In this document: positions 15,279 to 24,012 of the stretch, in pieces
How the letters are laid out: each line of letters opens with the position of its first letter
Position numbering within the stretch: the stretch's first letter is position 1
Assembly (NCBI RefSeq): GCF_000478275.1
Contig: NZ_ASJB01000063.1
Location: 1-56,043, forward strand
Length of the DNA stretch: 56,043 nt
Direction of reading: 5' to 3'
Source of the DNA: Amycolatopsis orientalis DSM 40040 = KCTC 9412
GTDB lineage: Bacteria; Actinomycetota; Actinomycetes; Mycobacteriales; Pseudonocardiaceae
Translations under genes and position numbers: made by a program
The notes under the pieces: model-generated
What the model saw: the letters and a program-made list of their open reading frames with translations, nothing else
Database searches by the model: none
What the model was told of the DNA's origin: nothing

Positions 15279-16333
15279 CAGCTACCTCCGGACGACGGTA
15301 GCGGCAGGGTCGGGAGTCCCGGCGGGACACCTTCGCCCGGGGGCGGGAGTTCGACGCCCGGACCGGGGATGAGGGTCGCGTAGACGTTCAGGTAGTCGCC
15401 TTTGATCCCGTCGAGGACGGCGTCGGTGAACGGGAACGTCGGCAGGATCTCCAGCGACCGCGGCAGGCTCTCCCCGGCGTCGGCCAGCCGTTTGAGGATC
15501 GGCGCGAGCGCGGTCAGGTCGGCGACGAGGTCGTCCCGGCTCTTCTTGATCACGTCGACGCCGACCCCGGAAAGCCGGTCCAGTGCCTGGAGCATCGAGA
15601 CCAGCTGGGTGCGCTGCTCCGACAGGCTCTTGAGGCCGGGGGTGAGGTCGGTGAGCGCGCCTTCGACCTGCTTCTTCCGGTTGGCCAGCGTCGCCGACAG
15701 CCGGTTGAGCCCGTCGAGCGCCGAGGTGATTTCGGAGCGGTGCGAGTCCAGGTTGGACACCAGCTGCTCCACAGTGGACAGGAACGAGCGGATCTCCTCC
15801 TCGTTGCCGTCCATCACCTTCGACAGTTCGCGGTTGATGGTCTGCAGCTGGCCGATCCCGCCGCCGTTGAGCAGCAGGGAAAGCGCGCCGAAGACCTCCT
15901 CGAACTCCGGATTGCGGTTCGTGCTCGCGACGGGGATCACCGCGCCGTCGCCGAGCCTGCCCTCCGGCTTCGCCGCACTCGGCGCGAGTTCGATGAACTT
16001 CTCGCCGAGCAGACTGGACTGCCGCAGCCGGGCGAGGGCGTTGGCGGGCAGGTGGACGTCGCCGTTGACCGCCAGGACGGTTTCGGCCGTCCAGCCGTCG
16101 TCGCCGAGCCGGATCGTCTCCACCCGGCCGACCGGGACGTCGCCGACCTTCACCGCGGCCTGCGGGACCAGGTCGAGTACGTCGGCGAACTGCACGGTCA
16201 CCCGGTACGGATGGTCGCCGATGTCCGCGCCGCCCGGAAGCGGCAGGTCGTAGACGCCCTTGAACTCGGTGGAACAGCCGGTGAGCGCGACACAGCACGC
16301 GGCGAGCACGGCGGTCGCCCGTTTCGCGGTCAT
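15278..16333 (-). CDS. mceE: MCE family lipoprotein MceE
   Basis: A 351-residue MCE protein. Unlike the other Mce subunits here it begins with a lipoprotein signal: lipobox LTGC with lipidated C20. The MCE domain follows (about 45-125; VKVGDVPVGRVETIRL), then helical tunnel-forming segments (to about 300) and a Pro/Gly-rich end (PPPGEGVPPGLP). MceE is the lipid-anchored subunit in actinobacterial Mce systems (often LprK-like). Start and stop overlap neighbours by ATGA. Confidence 0.92.
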   Translation of the reverse strand: MTAKRATAVLAACCVALTGCSTEFKGVYDLPLPGGADIGDHPYRVTVQFADVLDLVPQAAVKVGDVPVGRVETIRLGDDGWTAETVLAVNGDVHLPANALARLRQSSLLGEKFIELAPSAAKPEGRLGDGAVIPVASTNRNPEFEEVFGALSLLLNGGGIGQLQTINRELSKVMDGNEEEIRSFLSTVEQLVSNLDSHRSEITSALDGLNRLSATLANRKKQVEGALTDLTPGLKSLSEQRTQLVSMLQALDRLSGVGVDVIKKSRDDLVADLTALAPILKRLADAGESLPRSLEILPTFPFTDAVLDGIKGDYLNVYATLIPGPGVELPPPGEGVPPGLPTLPLPSSGGS

Positions 16334-17325
16334 CAGCGCCCCCCGGTGTAGGTGTCGCCGGCGACCGGCAGCGGGAGCGGCGCGTAGTCGAGCAGGTTGC
16401 CGCGTCCCTGCAGCTTCCCGGTCTTCGGATCGACGGCTTCGAGCACGTTCGTCACCGCCAGCGGGATCGTGTCGAGGGTCTCCGCCAGCGCGGCGCGCTT
16501 GTCGACCAGTGTCCCGGTCGTCACCGCGAGCTTGTCCACATTGGACTTGATCAGCGCCCGGTTGTCCCGGATGAACTGCTGGATCTCCGCCAGCGCGCCG
16601 CCGAGGCCGTTGAGCGCGCGGGAGAGTTCGTTCTTGTTGCTCGCCAGCGTGCCGGTCACCGAGGCGAGCTGCCGGTTGATCTCGCTGACGTTCCGGTCGT
16701 TGGTCGCCAGCATCGTGGTGAACCGCTGCAGTTCGTCGACGGTGGCGAACAGGTTCTCCGAGTTCCCGGACAGGGTCCTGGCGAGTTCGGCGAAGTTGCG
16801 CACGGACTCGTTGAACGGCTTGCCGTTGCCCTGCAGGTTCTTCGCGCCGGTGCGCAGCAGCTCCGAGAGCGCGCCGTCGGCGTTCGCGCCCTGGGGGCCG
16901 AGCGCCTTGGCGAGGGTGTCGAGGCTGGAGTAGAGCTGGTCGAGCTCCACCGGCGTCCCGGTGCGCTCGACCGGGATCACCGCGCCGTCGTCCAGCCGGT
17001 TCCCGGCGCGGGTGAGCTTGGTGAACTGGACGTACCGGTCGGCCACCACGCTCGGTGCGACGACCAGGACGTTCGTGTCGGCCGCGATCGGCGTCGCACC
17101 GTCGACGGTCAGCACGACCTCGACCTGTTCCCCGCGCGGGTTCACCGATTCGACCTGGCCGACCCGGACGCCGAGCACCCGTACGTCCGATCCACTGTAG
17201 ACACCGACCGCGCGCGAGAAGTACACCGTGACGCGGTCGAGGCCGGCGCCGGAGAAGATCCACCAGAGACCGCCGACGACGGCCAGCGCGAGTACCAGCG
17301 CCAGGGTGACGAACCTGCTGGTCAT
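16333..17325 (-). CDS. mceD: MCE family protein MceD
   Basis: A 330-residue MCE protein with an N-terminal transmembrane helix (about 5-23), MCE domain (about 32-110; VRVLGVRVGQVESVNPRG) and a helical region rich in Asn/Leu heptads. The C-terminus is short (DYAPLPLPVAGDTYTGGR). Fourth in the mceA-F order. Its ATG lies 4 bases before the mceC stop ends, consistent with translational coupling. Confidence 0.9.
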   Translation of the reverse strand: MTSRFVTLALVLALAVVGGLWWIFSGAGLDRVTVYFSRAVGVYSGSDVRVLGVRVGQVESVNPRGEQVEVVLTVDGATPIAADTNVLVVAPSVVADRYVQFTKLTRAGNRLDDGAVIPVERTGTPVELDQLYSSLDTLAKALGPQGANADGALSELLRTGAKNLQGNGKPFNESVRNFAELARTLSGNSENLFATVDELQRFTTMLATNDRNVSEINRQLASVTGTLASNKNELSRALNGLGGALAEIQQFIRDNRALIKSNVDKLAVTTGTLVDKRAALAETLDTIPLAVTNVLEAVDPKTGKLQGRGNLLDYAPLPLPVAGDTYTGGR

Positions 17326-18311
17326 CGACGACCTCCGGGGATCGGCGGGGTGCAGGGATCCCGGTTCTCCGGGATGAGCCCGCACAGGTAGCTGTCCACC
17401 CAGCGCCCGTTGCCGACGGTGTTGTTCACCACGCGGAAGTACGGCGCGGCGAGGTCGAGGCTCTTGGCGAGGTTGTCGTTCTGCCGCTGAAGGATGTCGG
17501 TCACCTCTCCGAGCTGACCGAGGACACCGCTGAGCTGGTCCTTGTTGTCCCGCACCAGCCCGGAAAGCTGCTTGGCGAGTTCCTGCGAGCCGGTGAGCAG
17601 GTCGTGGATCGCCTGCCGCCGGTTGTCCAGTTCGGTCAGCAGGAGGTTGCCGTCCGCGAGGAGCTTGGCGAAGTCTTCGTTCGAGTTCGCGAGCGTCGTC
17701 GTGAGCCCGTGCGCGTTGGTGAGCAGGCTGGCGAGTTCGTTGTCCCTGGAGGACACGGTCTTCGACAGCGACGTCAGCCCGTCGAGTGCCTTCCGGATGT
17801 GCTCCGGAGAGTTCTTGAACGTGTCGCTGAGCGTGGTGAAGCTTTCCGCGAGCTGGTCGGTGTCGATCGCGCCCGCGGTGTCGGCCAGCCCGTTGAACGC
17901 CTCCGTGACGTCGTAGGGCGTCACGGTGCGGGTGCGGGGGATGACCTGCTTCGGGTTCTGCACGGCCTCGCCGGTCGGGCGCAGCGCGAGGAACTTCCGG
18001 CCCAGCAGGGTCTTGATCTTGATCTCGGCGGCGGTCCGGTCGCCGACCCACGCGTCCTTGACCCGGAAGCTGACCACCACATGGTCTTCGGCCAGCGCGA
18101 CGTCGCTCACCTCGCCGACCTTGATCCCGGCGATGCGGACCTCGTCGTCGGCCTGCAACCCGGCCGCTTCGGAGAATTCGGCCTGGTAGGTGGTCCCGGA
18201 GCCGATGATCGGCAGGTTCTCGTAGTTGAGCGTCGCGACCAGCAACCCGGCCGCGACGGCGCTGCCGACGAGACCGATGACGATCGGGTTCCGCTCCTTG
18301 AAGGGTTTCAC
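17322..18311 (-). CDS. mceC: MCE family protein MceC
   Basis: A 329-residue MCE protein: one transmembrane helix (about 10-27), MCE domain (about 35-115; VRIAGIKVGEVSDVAL), helical tunnel region, and a Cys-containing tail (YLCGLIPENRDPC) seen in many MceB/C proteins. The GTG at 18311 is chosen because it forms a GTGA overlap with the mceB stop and has GGAGAGG upstream; the longer frame extends into mceB. Confidence 0.9.
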   Translation of the reverse strand: MKPFKERNPIVIGLVGSAVAAGLLVATLNYENLPIIGSGTTYQAEFSEAAGLQADDEVRIAGIKVGEVSDVALAEDHVVVSFRVKDAWVGDRTAAEIKIKTLLGRKFLALRPTGEAVQNPKQVIPRTRTVTPYDVTEAFNGLADTAGAIDTDQLAESFTTLSDTFKNSPEHIRKALDGLTSLSKTVSSRDNELASLLTNAHGLTTTLANSNEDFAKLLADGNLLLTELDNRRQAIHDLLTGSQELAKQLSGLVRDNKDQLSGVLGQLGEVTDILQRQNDNLAKSLDLAAPYFRVVNNTVGNGRWVDSYLCGLIPENRDPCTPPIPGGRR

Positions 18312-19315
18312 GACGTGCACCTCTCCGCCGTCGCCGGGACCCCGCGGGGAGGGTCGCTCCGGAGGACGGCCGAGCACAGGTAGAAGTTCATCCACGATCC
18401 ATAGGAGCTGATCCGCCCCATTTCGTTCAGCTTCCCCGGGAGAACGGTGAGGAACTCCTCGACCTGGGCCTTCCCGCTTTCGGTCGTCAGCTGGCCGGAC
18501 AGCAGGCCGAGCCCGTGGATGCTGTCCTTGAGCGGCTTCCTGCCCTGTTCCAGCAGTCCGGCCGTGGCGGTGGTGAGGCCCGCGAGCCCGGAGACCGCCT
18601 CGCCGATCTCGGCGCGGTCACCGGCCAGGCCGGAGACCAGTTCCCGCAGGGTGGAGACCAAAGTGGACAGTGCGTCGCCCTTGCCGTTGATGGTCTTCAG
18701 CACCGTGTCCAGGTTCGTGATCACGTCGCCGATCACCTTGTCGCGGCCCGCGAGCGTGGTGGTCAGCGAACCCGTGTGCGCCAACAGGCTTTCCACCGTG
18801 CCGCCCTCGCCCTGCAGCACCTGGACGATCTCGCCGGAAAGCTGGTTGACGTCCTTGGGGGACAGGGCCTGGAACAGCGGCTTGAACCCGTTGAAGAGTT
18901 CCGTGAGGTCCAGCGCGGGAGTGGTGCGCTCCAGCGGGATCTCCGCCCCGGGCTCCAGCACCCCGGCGGCGCCCTTGCCGCGTTCGAGCGCGATGTAGCG
19001 CTGGCCCACCATGTTGCGGTACTTGATCACCGCGGTCACGTCGGCGGGCAGCCGCCGCTGGGAGTCGAGGGTGAACCTGACCCTGGCCAGGCTGTGGTCG
19101 GCGATCTCCAGTTCCTCGATCTGGCCGACCCGCACGCCGGAGATCCGGACGTCGTCGCCGACGTTCAGCGACGTCGCGTCGAGGAACTTGGCGCTGTAGG
19201 TCCTGGTGTCGCCGAGGCCGGTGTTGGTGATGGACACCGCCAGCAGCACCGTCGCCAGTGTCGTGACGACGACGAAGATCAGCCCCTTGATCAGCGGGCT
19301 CACGAAGTTCCTCAT
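18308..19315 (-). CDS. mceB: MCE family protein MceB
   Basis: A 335-residue MCE protein starting MRNFVSPLIKGL, with an N-terminal helix (about 8-27), MCE domain (about 35-115; VRISGVRVGQIEELEI) and helical segments. The end (NFYLCSAVLR) matches the MceB-type C-terminal Cys region. The ATG overlaps the mceA stop. Second of six consecutive mce genes. Confidence 0.91.
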   Translation of the reverse strand: MRNFVSPLIKGLIFVVVTTLATVLLAVSITNTGLGDTRTYSAKFLDATSLNVGDDVRISGVRVGQIEELEIADHSLARVRFTLDSQRRLPADVTAVIKYRNMVGQRYIALERGKGAAGVLEPGAEIPLERTTPALDLTELFNGFKPLFQALSPKDVNQLSGEIVQVLQGEGGTVESLLAHTGSLTTTLAGRDKVIGDVITNLDTVLKTINGKGDALSTLVSTLRELVSGLAGDRAEIGEAVSGLAGLTTATAGLLEQGRKPLKDSIHGLGLLSGQLTTESGKAQVEEFLTVLPGKLNEMGRISSYGSWMNFYLCSAVLRSDPPRGVPATAERCTS

Positions 19316-20571
19316 CGCAGGGTCACCTCCGTACCCCGGTAGAGCGGGCCGACGAGCACGCTGCCCCAGGCGGGGACCTGCGCGGCCGGGACGCCGATCG
19401 ACGGGGCCACCAGTGTGGAGATCAGTTCCCGTTCCTGTGGCGAGTTCGCCGGGCCGAGATCGCCGTCCGCGACCGGTTTCGCGCCGTTGCCGCTCACTTC
19501 GATCCCGGGGTTCATCAGCCCGTTCGTCGGGTAGCAACGCGGCTCACCGGTGGCGTTGTAGACCGGATCGTCCTTGCCCGGCACGTACTTGCCGCGGGGC
19601 TGGGTGACGGTGATCTCCACATGCAGGCCGGGTTCGTCGGTGCCCGCCCCCAGCACCTTGTCCATCTGTGGTTTCAGCTTGGCCAGCGCGTCCAGCGTGC
19701 AGGCGAAACTCGGCGAGTACTTCGCGGCGACCTCGAGCGGCGCCCGGCTGTCGGCCGCGAGCGCGATGATGTTGGCGCGGTTGTTCGCGAGGAACGTCGT
19801 GACGTGCTGGGAGGACGACGTCACCTGCTGGTACACGGTCGCCAGCTCGGCACGTTTCTCGTGCAGGGTGTCGAGGGTGACCGCCGACGCGCTGAGCGCG
19901 TCCAGCAGATCCGGCGCGATGTCGCCGTACAGCCGCGAAACCGTCGCGAGGTCACGGATGTTGTCGTTCAGCGCCGGGAGGTTCGGGTTGAAGTCCTTCA
20001 GATACGCGGCCGCGGTGGCCAGGGTGTCGCCGATCTGGTCGCCGCGGCCCTCCAGCGCGGTGGAGACCGTGGTCAAGGTGGTGGCGAGCTTCTGCGGCTG
20101 CACCGCCTTGAGCAGCGGCAACAGGTTGTCGAAGACGCGTTCCAGTTCGATCGCGTTGGCCGACCGGTCCTGGGTGATCACGTCGCCCGAGGCCAGCGGC
20201 GCCGCCGCCGAACCGTCCGGAATGGACAGTTGCACGTACCGCTCGCCGAACAGCGTCTTCGGCACGAGCAGCGCGGACACGTTCTTCGGCAGCTGGGAGA
20301 CCTTGCCGGGCTCCATCGCCAGGTCGATCTCCGCGCCGCCGGGCGTCGCGCGGACACCGCGGATCTCGCCGACCACCACACCACGCGCCTTGACCTGCCC
20401 GCCCGTGCGCAACTGGTTGCCGACCCGGTCCGCCTGCAGTGTCACCGGCACGGATTCGACGAAATCCTTGCGGTAGATCTTGATCGACAGCAGCACGAGC
20501 GCGGACATCACCACGAGGAACAGCACCCCCGCTGTCCTGACCCCGGCCTTGCGCAGCCCGCGCCGGCTCAT
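19312..20571 (-). CDS. mceA: MCE family protein MceA
   Basis: A 419-residue MCE protein, the longest of the six as is usual for MceA. Transmembrane helix at about 13-30, MCE domain at about 38-120 (VKARGVVVGEIRGVRA), extended helical region, and a C-terminal domain with Cys pair (FACTLDAL, EPRCYPT) typical of MceA. It forms, with MceB-F, the predicted hexameric periplasmic lipid conduit. ATGA coupling to the YrbEB gene upstream. The transported lipid cannot be read from the sequence; no sterol-degradation genes are nearby. Confidence 0.92.
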   Translation of the reverse strand: MSRRGLRKAGVRTAGVLFLVVMSALVLLSIKIYRKDFVESVPVTLQADRVGNQLRTGGQVKARGVVVGEIRGVRATPGGAEIDLAMEPGKVSQLPKNVSALLVPKTLFGERYVQLSIPDGSAAAPLASGDVITQDRSANAIELERVFDNLLPLLKAVQPQKLATTLTTVSTALEGRGDQIGDTLATAAAYLKDFNPNLPALNDNIRDLATVSRLYGDIAPDLLDALSASAVTLDTLHEKRAELATVYQQVTSSSQHVTTFLANNRANIIALAADSRAPLEVAAKYSPSFACTLDALAKLKPQMDKVLGAGTDEPGLHVEITVTQPRGKYVPGKDDPVYNATGEPRCYPTNGLMNPGIEVSGNGAKPVADGDLGPANSPQERELISTLVAPSIGVPAAQVPAWGSVLVGPLYRGTEVTLR

Positions 20572-21422
20572 CCAGCCACCTGCACCGTCGTGGTCGCGCC
20601 CCAGATCGCGAGGCTGAGGAAGAAGTCCAGCACGCTGACCGCCACGATCGCCGTCCGCACCCCGCGTCCGACGGCGACCCCGACCCCCGCCGGGCCGCCG
20701 CTCGCGCGGAAACCGTAGTAGCAGTGGGCGAGCACGATCACGACGCTGAACACCAGCACCTTGCCGAACGACCAGAGCACGTCGCCGGGTGGCAGGAACA
20801 GCAGGAAGTAGTGGTCGTAGGTGCCCGCGGACTGGCCGTAGAACCAGACGGTGATCTGGCGCGACGCGAGATAGGAGGTCAGCAGGCCGATCGCGTACAA
20901 CGGGATGACCGCGAGGAAGCCCGCGATGATCCGGGTGGTCACCAGGTACGGGACGCTGGGGATGCCCATCACCTCGAGCGCGTCGATCTCCTCGGAGATC
21001 CGCATCGCGCCCAGCTGCGCGGTGAAGCCGCAGCCGACGGTGGCGGACAGCGCCAGTCCCGCGACGAGCGGGGCGATCTCGCGCGTGTTGAAGTACGCGG
21101 ACACGAATCCGGCGAACGCCGACGTGCCGACCTGGTTGAGCGCCGAGTAACCCTGGAGCCCGACGACCGTGCCGGTGAACACGGTCATCCCGATCATCAC
21201 GCCGATCGTGCCGCCGATGACCGCGAGCGCGCCGCTGCCGAAGCTGACTTCGGCCAGCAAGCGGGTGATCTCGCGGAGGTAGCGGTGGAGCGCGCGGGGG
21301 ACCCAGGCGAGCGCCTTGAGGAAGAAGAGGATCTGGTCGCCGAGCGTGTCCAGGAAGCCGAACCGGCGGTCCACGGCTTCGCGGACCCGTGCCGTCCGTG
21401 TCGGTGAAGTGGTCGTGACCAT
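20568..21422 (-). CDS. yrbEB: MlaE-family ABC permease YrbEB
   Basis: A 284-residue multi-pass integral membrane protein of the MlaE/YrbE (DUF140) permease family. Typical features: amphipathic N-terminus (DTLGDQILFFLKAL), about five membrane helices, and the conserved EEIDALEVMGI loop with SVPYLVTTR, thought to contact the ATPase (MceG), which is not encoded in this window. Pairs with YrbEA. ATGA overlap with both neighbours. Confidence 0.93.
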   Translation of the reverse strand: MVTTTSPTRTARVREAVDRRFGFLDTLGDQILFFLKALAWVPRALHRYLREITRLLAEVSFGSGALAVIGGTIGVMIGMTVFTGTVVGLQGYSALNQVGTSAFAGFVSAYFNTREIAPLVAGLALSATVGCGFTAQLGAMRISEEIDALEVMGIPSVPYLVTTRIIAGFLAVIPLYAIGLLTSYLASRQITVWFYGQSAGTYDHYFLLFLPPGDVLWSFGKVLVFSVVIVLAHCYYGFRASGGPAGVGVAVGRGVRTAIVAVSVLDFFLSLAIWGATTTVQVAG

Positions 21423-22216
21423 CAGCTGCCCTTCGCCGGGACGAGCTGCAGGTAAAGCGTCGTCAGCACCAGGTTCAACAGGAACAAGAGGAGGAACGTG
21501 ATCACCACGGATTGGTTCACCGCGTCACCGACGCCTTTCGGGCCGCCTTTCGGATTGAGCCCGCGATAGGACGCGACGATCGCCGCGACGAAACCGAAGA
21601 TGACCGCCTTGATCTCGCTGATCCAGAGGTCCGGCAGTTGCGCGAGCGCGGAGAAACTGGCCAGATACGCACCCGGTGTCCCATTCTGCATGATGACGTT
21701 GAAAAAATAACCGCCGAGGACGCCGACCACGCTGACCATTCCATTGAGGAATGCGGCGACCCCCATCGCGGCGAGCACCCTCGGCACGATCAGGCGCTGG
21801 ATCGGGGAGACCCCGAGCACCTCCATCGCGTCTATCTCCTCGCGGATCGTGCGGGAGCCGAGGTCCGCGCACATCGCCGATCCGCCGGCACCCGCGATCA
21901 GCAGCGCTGTCACGATCGGGCTGGCCTGCTGGATGATCGCGAGCACACTGGCCGCGCCGGTGAAGGACTGCGCGCCGATCTGCGCGGTCAGCGACCCGAT
22001 GTGCAGCGCGATCACCGCGCCGAACGGGATCGCGACCAGCGCCGTCGGCAGGATCGAGACACTCGCGATGAACCAGAACTGCTGGATCAGCTCGCGGGCC
22101 TGGAACGGCCGCCGGAAAGTCAGGCGGACGACGTCGAGGCCGAGTGAGTAGAGCCTGCCGGTCTCCCGGAGCGCACCCGCGCCGGGAAATGAGGGTGCGT
22201 TAGTCCGGACGCCCAC
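21422..22216 (-). CDS. yrbEA: MlaE-family ABC permease YrbEA
   Basis: A 264-residue permease, first gene of the Mce operon. It shows the MlaE-family loop (REEIDAMEVLGVSPIQRLIVPR), glycine-rich membrane segments and NPKGGPKGVGDAVN near the last helix. The GTG at 22216 is selected because GGAGGG is 5 bases upstream and gives the usual family length; an upstream in-frame GTG lacks a good ribosome binding site. Together with YrbEB it is the membrane gate of the Mce importer. Confidence 0.9.
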   Translation of the reverse strand: MGVRTNAPSFPGAGALRETGRLYSLGLDVVRLTFRRPFQARELIQQFWFIASVSILPTALVAIPFGAVIALHIGSLTAQIGAQSFTGAASVLAIIQQASPIVTALLIAGAGGSAMCADLGSRTIREEIDAMEVLGVSPIQRLIVPRVLAAMGVAAFLNGMVSVVGVLGGYFFNVIMQNGTPGAYLASFSALAQLPDLWISEIKAVIFGFVAAIVASYRGLNPKGGPKGVGDAVNQSVVITFLLLFLLNLVLTTLYLQLVPAKGS

Positions 22217-22533
22217 GCCGACCCTCCAGTTTTCCGGGCACGGCGAATACACCCCAGGTTGCGCAATTCCTTTGCTCCGAATGGCGGAACGGAATCGTTG
22301 AATAGGGTCAACGGGGTGTTACCGTGCGGTTTCCTACTGGTCGGTACGCTAATCACGCGCCTGCTTGGTGACAAGAACTTCGGTGTGATCAAGACATCAC
22401 GTCCTGGTAACCGGTGAATTCTTGTCCCTTTATGACAAAGGCGGACCGGGATCTTGTCCGTTCTTTCGTGTTCGGCGTCGACTGGTCCGTTCGGGGCGCG
22501 CCCGGCGGTGTCACGCGGGGTGGTCGCGCGGAG

Positions 22534-22613
22534 CTGAAGGGGCCTTTCCTCTCATTAGACGCGGTGAAGGGCGCTTTCCTCGCATGAGATGCGGGGAAAG
22601 CGCCCTTCACCCC
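22534..22613. repeat. TGAAGG..CCTTTC repeat cluster with 17-bp hairpin
   Basis: Three related units occur: CTGAAGGGGCCTTTCC (22534-22549), then GGTGAAGGGCGCTTTCC (22563-22579) paired perfectly with its complement at 22595-22611 around a 15-base loop. The arrangement (lone unit, then inverted pair, with GCATGAGATGC-like spacer) echoes the pyc 3' element at 6349-6424, but the middle bases differ (GGGCGC versus GGGCCC) while pairing is kept. Confidence 0.65.
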
Positions 22614-22724
22614 CTGCTGAACCCCTGACCACGATCCGTGAAGGACTCACGACCGAACTCCCTGGGGCTCCAGGCTGGGGCGTCCTTCATTGCACCCTTT
22701 TTCATCTGAGGTTCCGAGGGAGTG

Positions 22725-22774
22725 GGGTCGTGAGTGTTGAGTGTCGTTAGAACGACACTTACCGCTCACGACCC
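22725..22774. repeat. GTGAGTG/GTTAGAAC hairpin element, copy 2 (3' of LLM gene)
   Basis: Arms of 24 bases around AG: outer GGGTCGTGAG / CTCACGACCC, inner GTGTCG / CGACAC, centre GTTAGAAC. Three positions in the middle of the stem are mismatched or wobble. It lies 54 bp beyond the stop of the minus-strand LLM oxidoreductase gene, a terminator position. Confidence 0.7.
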
Positions 22775-22827
22775 GCTGTGCCGGCCACCCCACGGAGACT
22801 CACCGAGGCGGCACAAGGCCCAGGCGG

Positions 22828-23847
22828 TCAGCGCGCCAGGTTGGCGACCAGTTCGTAGGACCGCACCCGGTCCGCCTGGTCGTGCACCATGGTCGTGATC
22901 ATCAGCTCGTTCGCGTCCGTGTCGGCCAGCAGCGTCTCCAGTCCCTTGTGGACGGTCTCGGGCGAACCGATGACGCTGCTCGAAGCCCGGTCCTCGATGA
23001 ACACGCGCTCGATGTCGGTGTACGGATAGGCCGCGGCCTCTTCCGGCGTCGGCAGCGGGATGGGACGCCCCTTGCGCAGGCTGAGGAAGGTCAGGCTGCT
23101 GGGCCCGGCCAGGTACTGGGCCCGTTCGTCGGTCTCGGCGGCTATCACGGACACGCCGAGCATCACGTACGGCTCGTCCAGGACGTCCGACGGTTTGAAC
23201 GAGTCGCGGTAGAGCGCCACGGCGGGAAGCGTGTTCTCGGCGCTGAAGTGGTGCGCGAACGAGAACGGCAGGCCCAGTTCGCCCGCCATCCGCGCGCTGA
23301 AGCCGCTCGACCCGAGCAGCCACACCGGCGGCTTGTTGCCCTCGGCGGTCACGGCGTTGACGGCGCGCTGGTCGGAGTGCTCGAAGTAGGCCAGCAGTTC
23401 CGCGAACTGCTGCGGGAAGTTCTCCGCGGTGAGCCCGCCGGGTCCCCGCAGCGCCAGCGCGGTCCGCTGGTCGGTGCCGGGGGCGCGGCCGATGCCGAGG
23501 TCGATCCGGCCGGGGTGGAACGCCTCCAGGGTGCCGAACTGCTCGGCCACCACCAGCGGCGCGTGGTTCGGCAGCATGACCCCGCCGGAGCCCACCCGGA
23601 TGCGTTCGGTGGCGGCGGCGACCTGGCCGATCATCACGGCGGTCGCGGAGCTGGCGATCCCGGGCATGTTGTGGTGCTCGGCGAGCCAGTAGCGGTGATA
23701 GCCCAGTGCCTCGGTGCGGCGGGCGAGGTCGAGGGTGTTGCGCAGCGAGTCGCCAACGCCGCCCCCGGCCACGACGGGCGAGAGGTCGAGCACGGACAGC
23801 GGGATGTCAGGCAAGGAGGTCACGCACCGGTACAACGCGGCCGTCAC
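22828..23847 (-). CDS. LLM class flavin-dependent oxidoreductase
   Basis: A 339-residue bacterial-luciferase-like (TIM-barrel) flavin oxidoreductase. Early motif LSVLDLSPV, then YHRYWLAEHHNMPGIASSAT and IRVGSGGVMLPNH, PLVVAEQFGTLEAFHPGRIDLGIGRAPG, all typical of the FMN-type group with SxG/GxxN signatures of this superfamily. Length is normal. The GTG at 23847 has GGAAGGGA upstream; GTG 23823 is an alternative. It is cytosolic; substrate (alkanal, alkanesulfonate-like or natural product) is unknown. It is divergent from the STAND-WD40 gene with 165 bp between starts. Confidence 0.9.
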   Translation of the reverse strand: MTAALYRCVTSLPDIPLSVLDLSPVVAGGGVGDSLRNTLDLARRTEALGYHRYWLAEHHNMPGIASSATAVMIGQVAAATERIRVGSGGVMLPNHAPLVVAEQFGTLEAFHPGRIDLGIGRAPGTDQRTALALRGPGGLTAENFPQQFAELLAYFEHSDQRAVNAVTAEGNKPPVWLLGSSGFSARMAGELGLPFSFAHHFSAENTLPAVALYRDSFKPSDVLDEPYVMLGVSVIAAETDERAQYLAGPSSLTFLSLRKGRPIPLPTPEEAAAYPYTDIERVFIEDRASSSVIGSPETVHKGLETLLADTDANELMITTMVHDQADRVRSYELVANLAR

Positions 23848-24012
23848 CCTATCCCTTCCCGGTCCGGGGCGGCGCTCCTCACAGTTGCCGGTCAAGCGAT
23901 CGAAATTAACGGACACGATGGACCCGGTACCTCGCGAACTTCGTCCGTTTCCACGGTACGGTTGCCCCTTAAATGGGACCGTGGGAAAACCACTGAAAAG
24001 AAAGGATTGAGG

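Larger units (their letters stand above)
22217..22827. other. Intergenic region with Mce promoter side and clustered repeats
   Basis: This 611-bp gap separates yrbEA (transcribed leftwards from 22216) from the end of the LLM oxidoreductase gene. The left part (22217-22440) is AT-richer than its surroundings and should hold the Mce promoter; GACAAGAA (22373-22380 area) is mirrored by TTCTTGTC about 50 bp on. The right part holds a TGAAGG-type repeat cluster (22534-22613), the loose pair TGAAGGAC / GTCCTTCA (22639-22689) and hairpin 22725-22774. No convincing gene is seen. Confidence 0.6.

Noticed and set aside
22217..22320. Operator for the Mce operon (GTTGA..TCAAC dyad near 22297-22312)
   Set aside because: The arms are only 5 bp, and no regulator gene is adjacent to support it.
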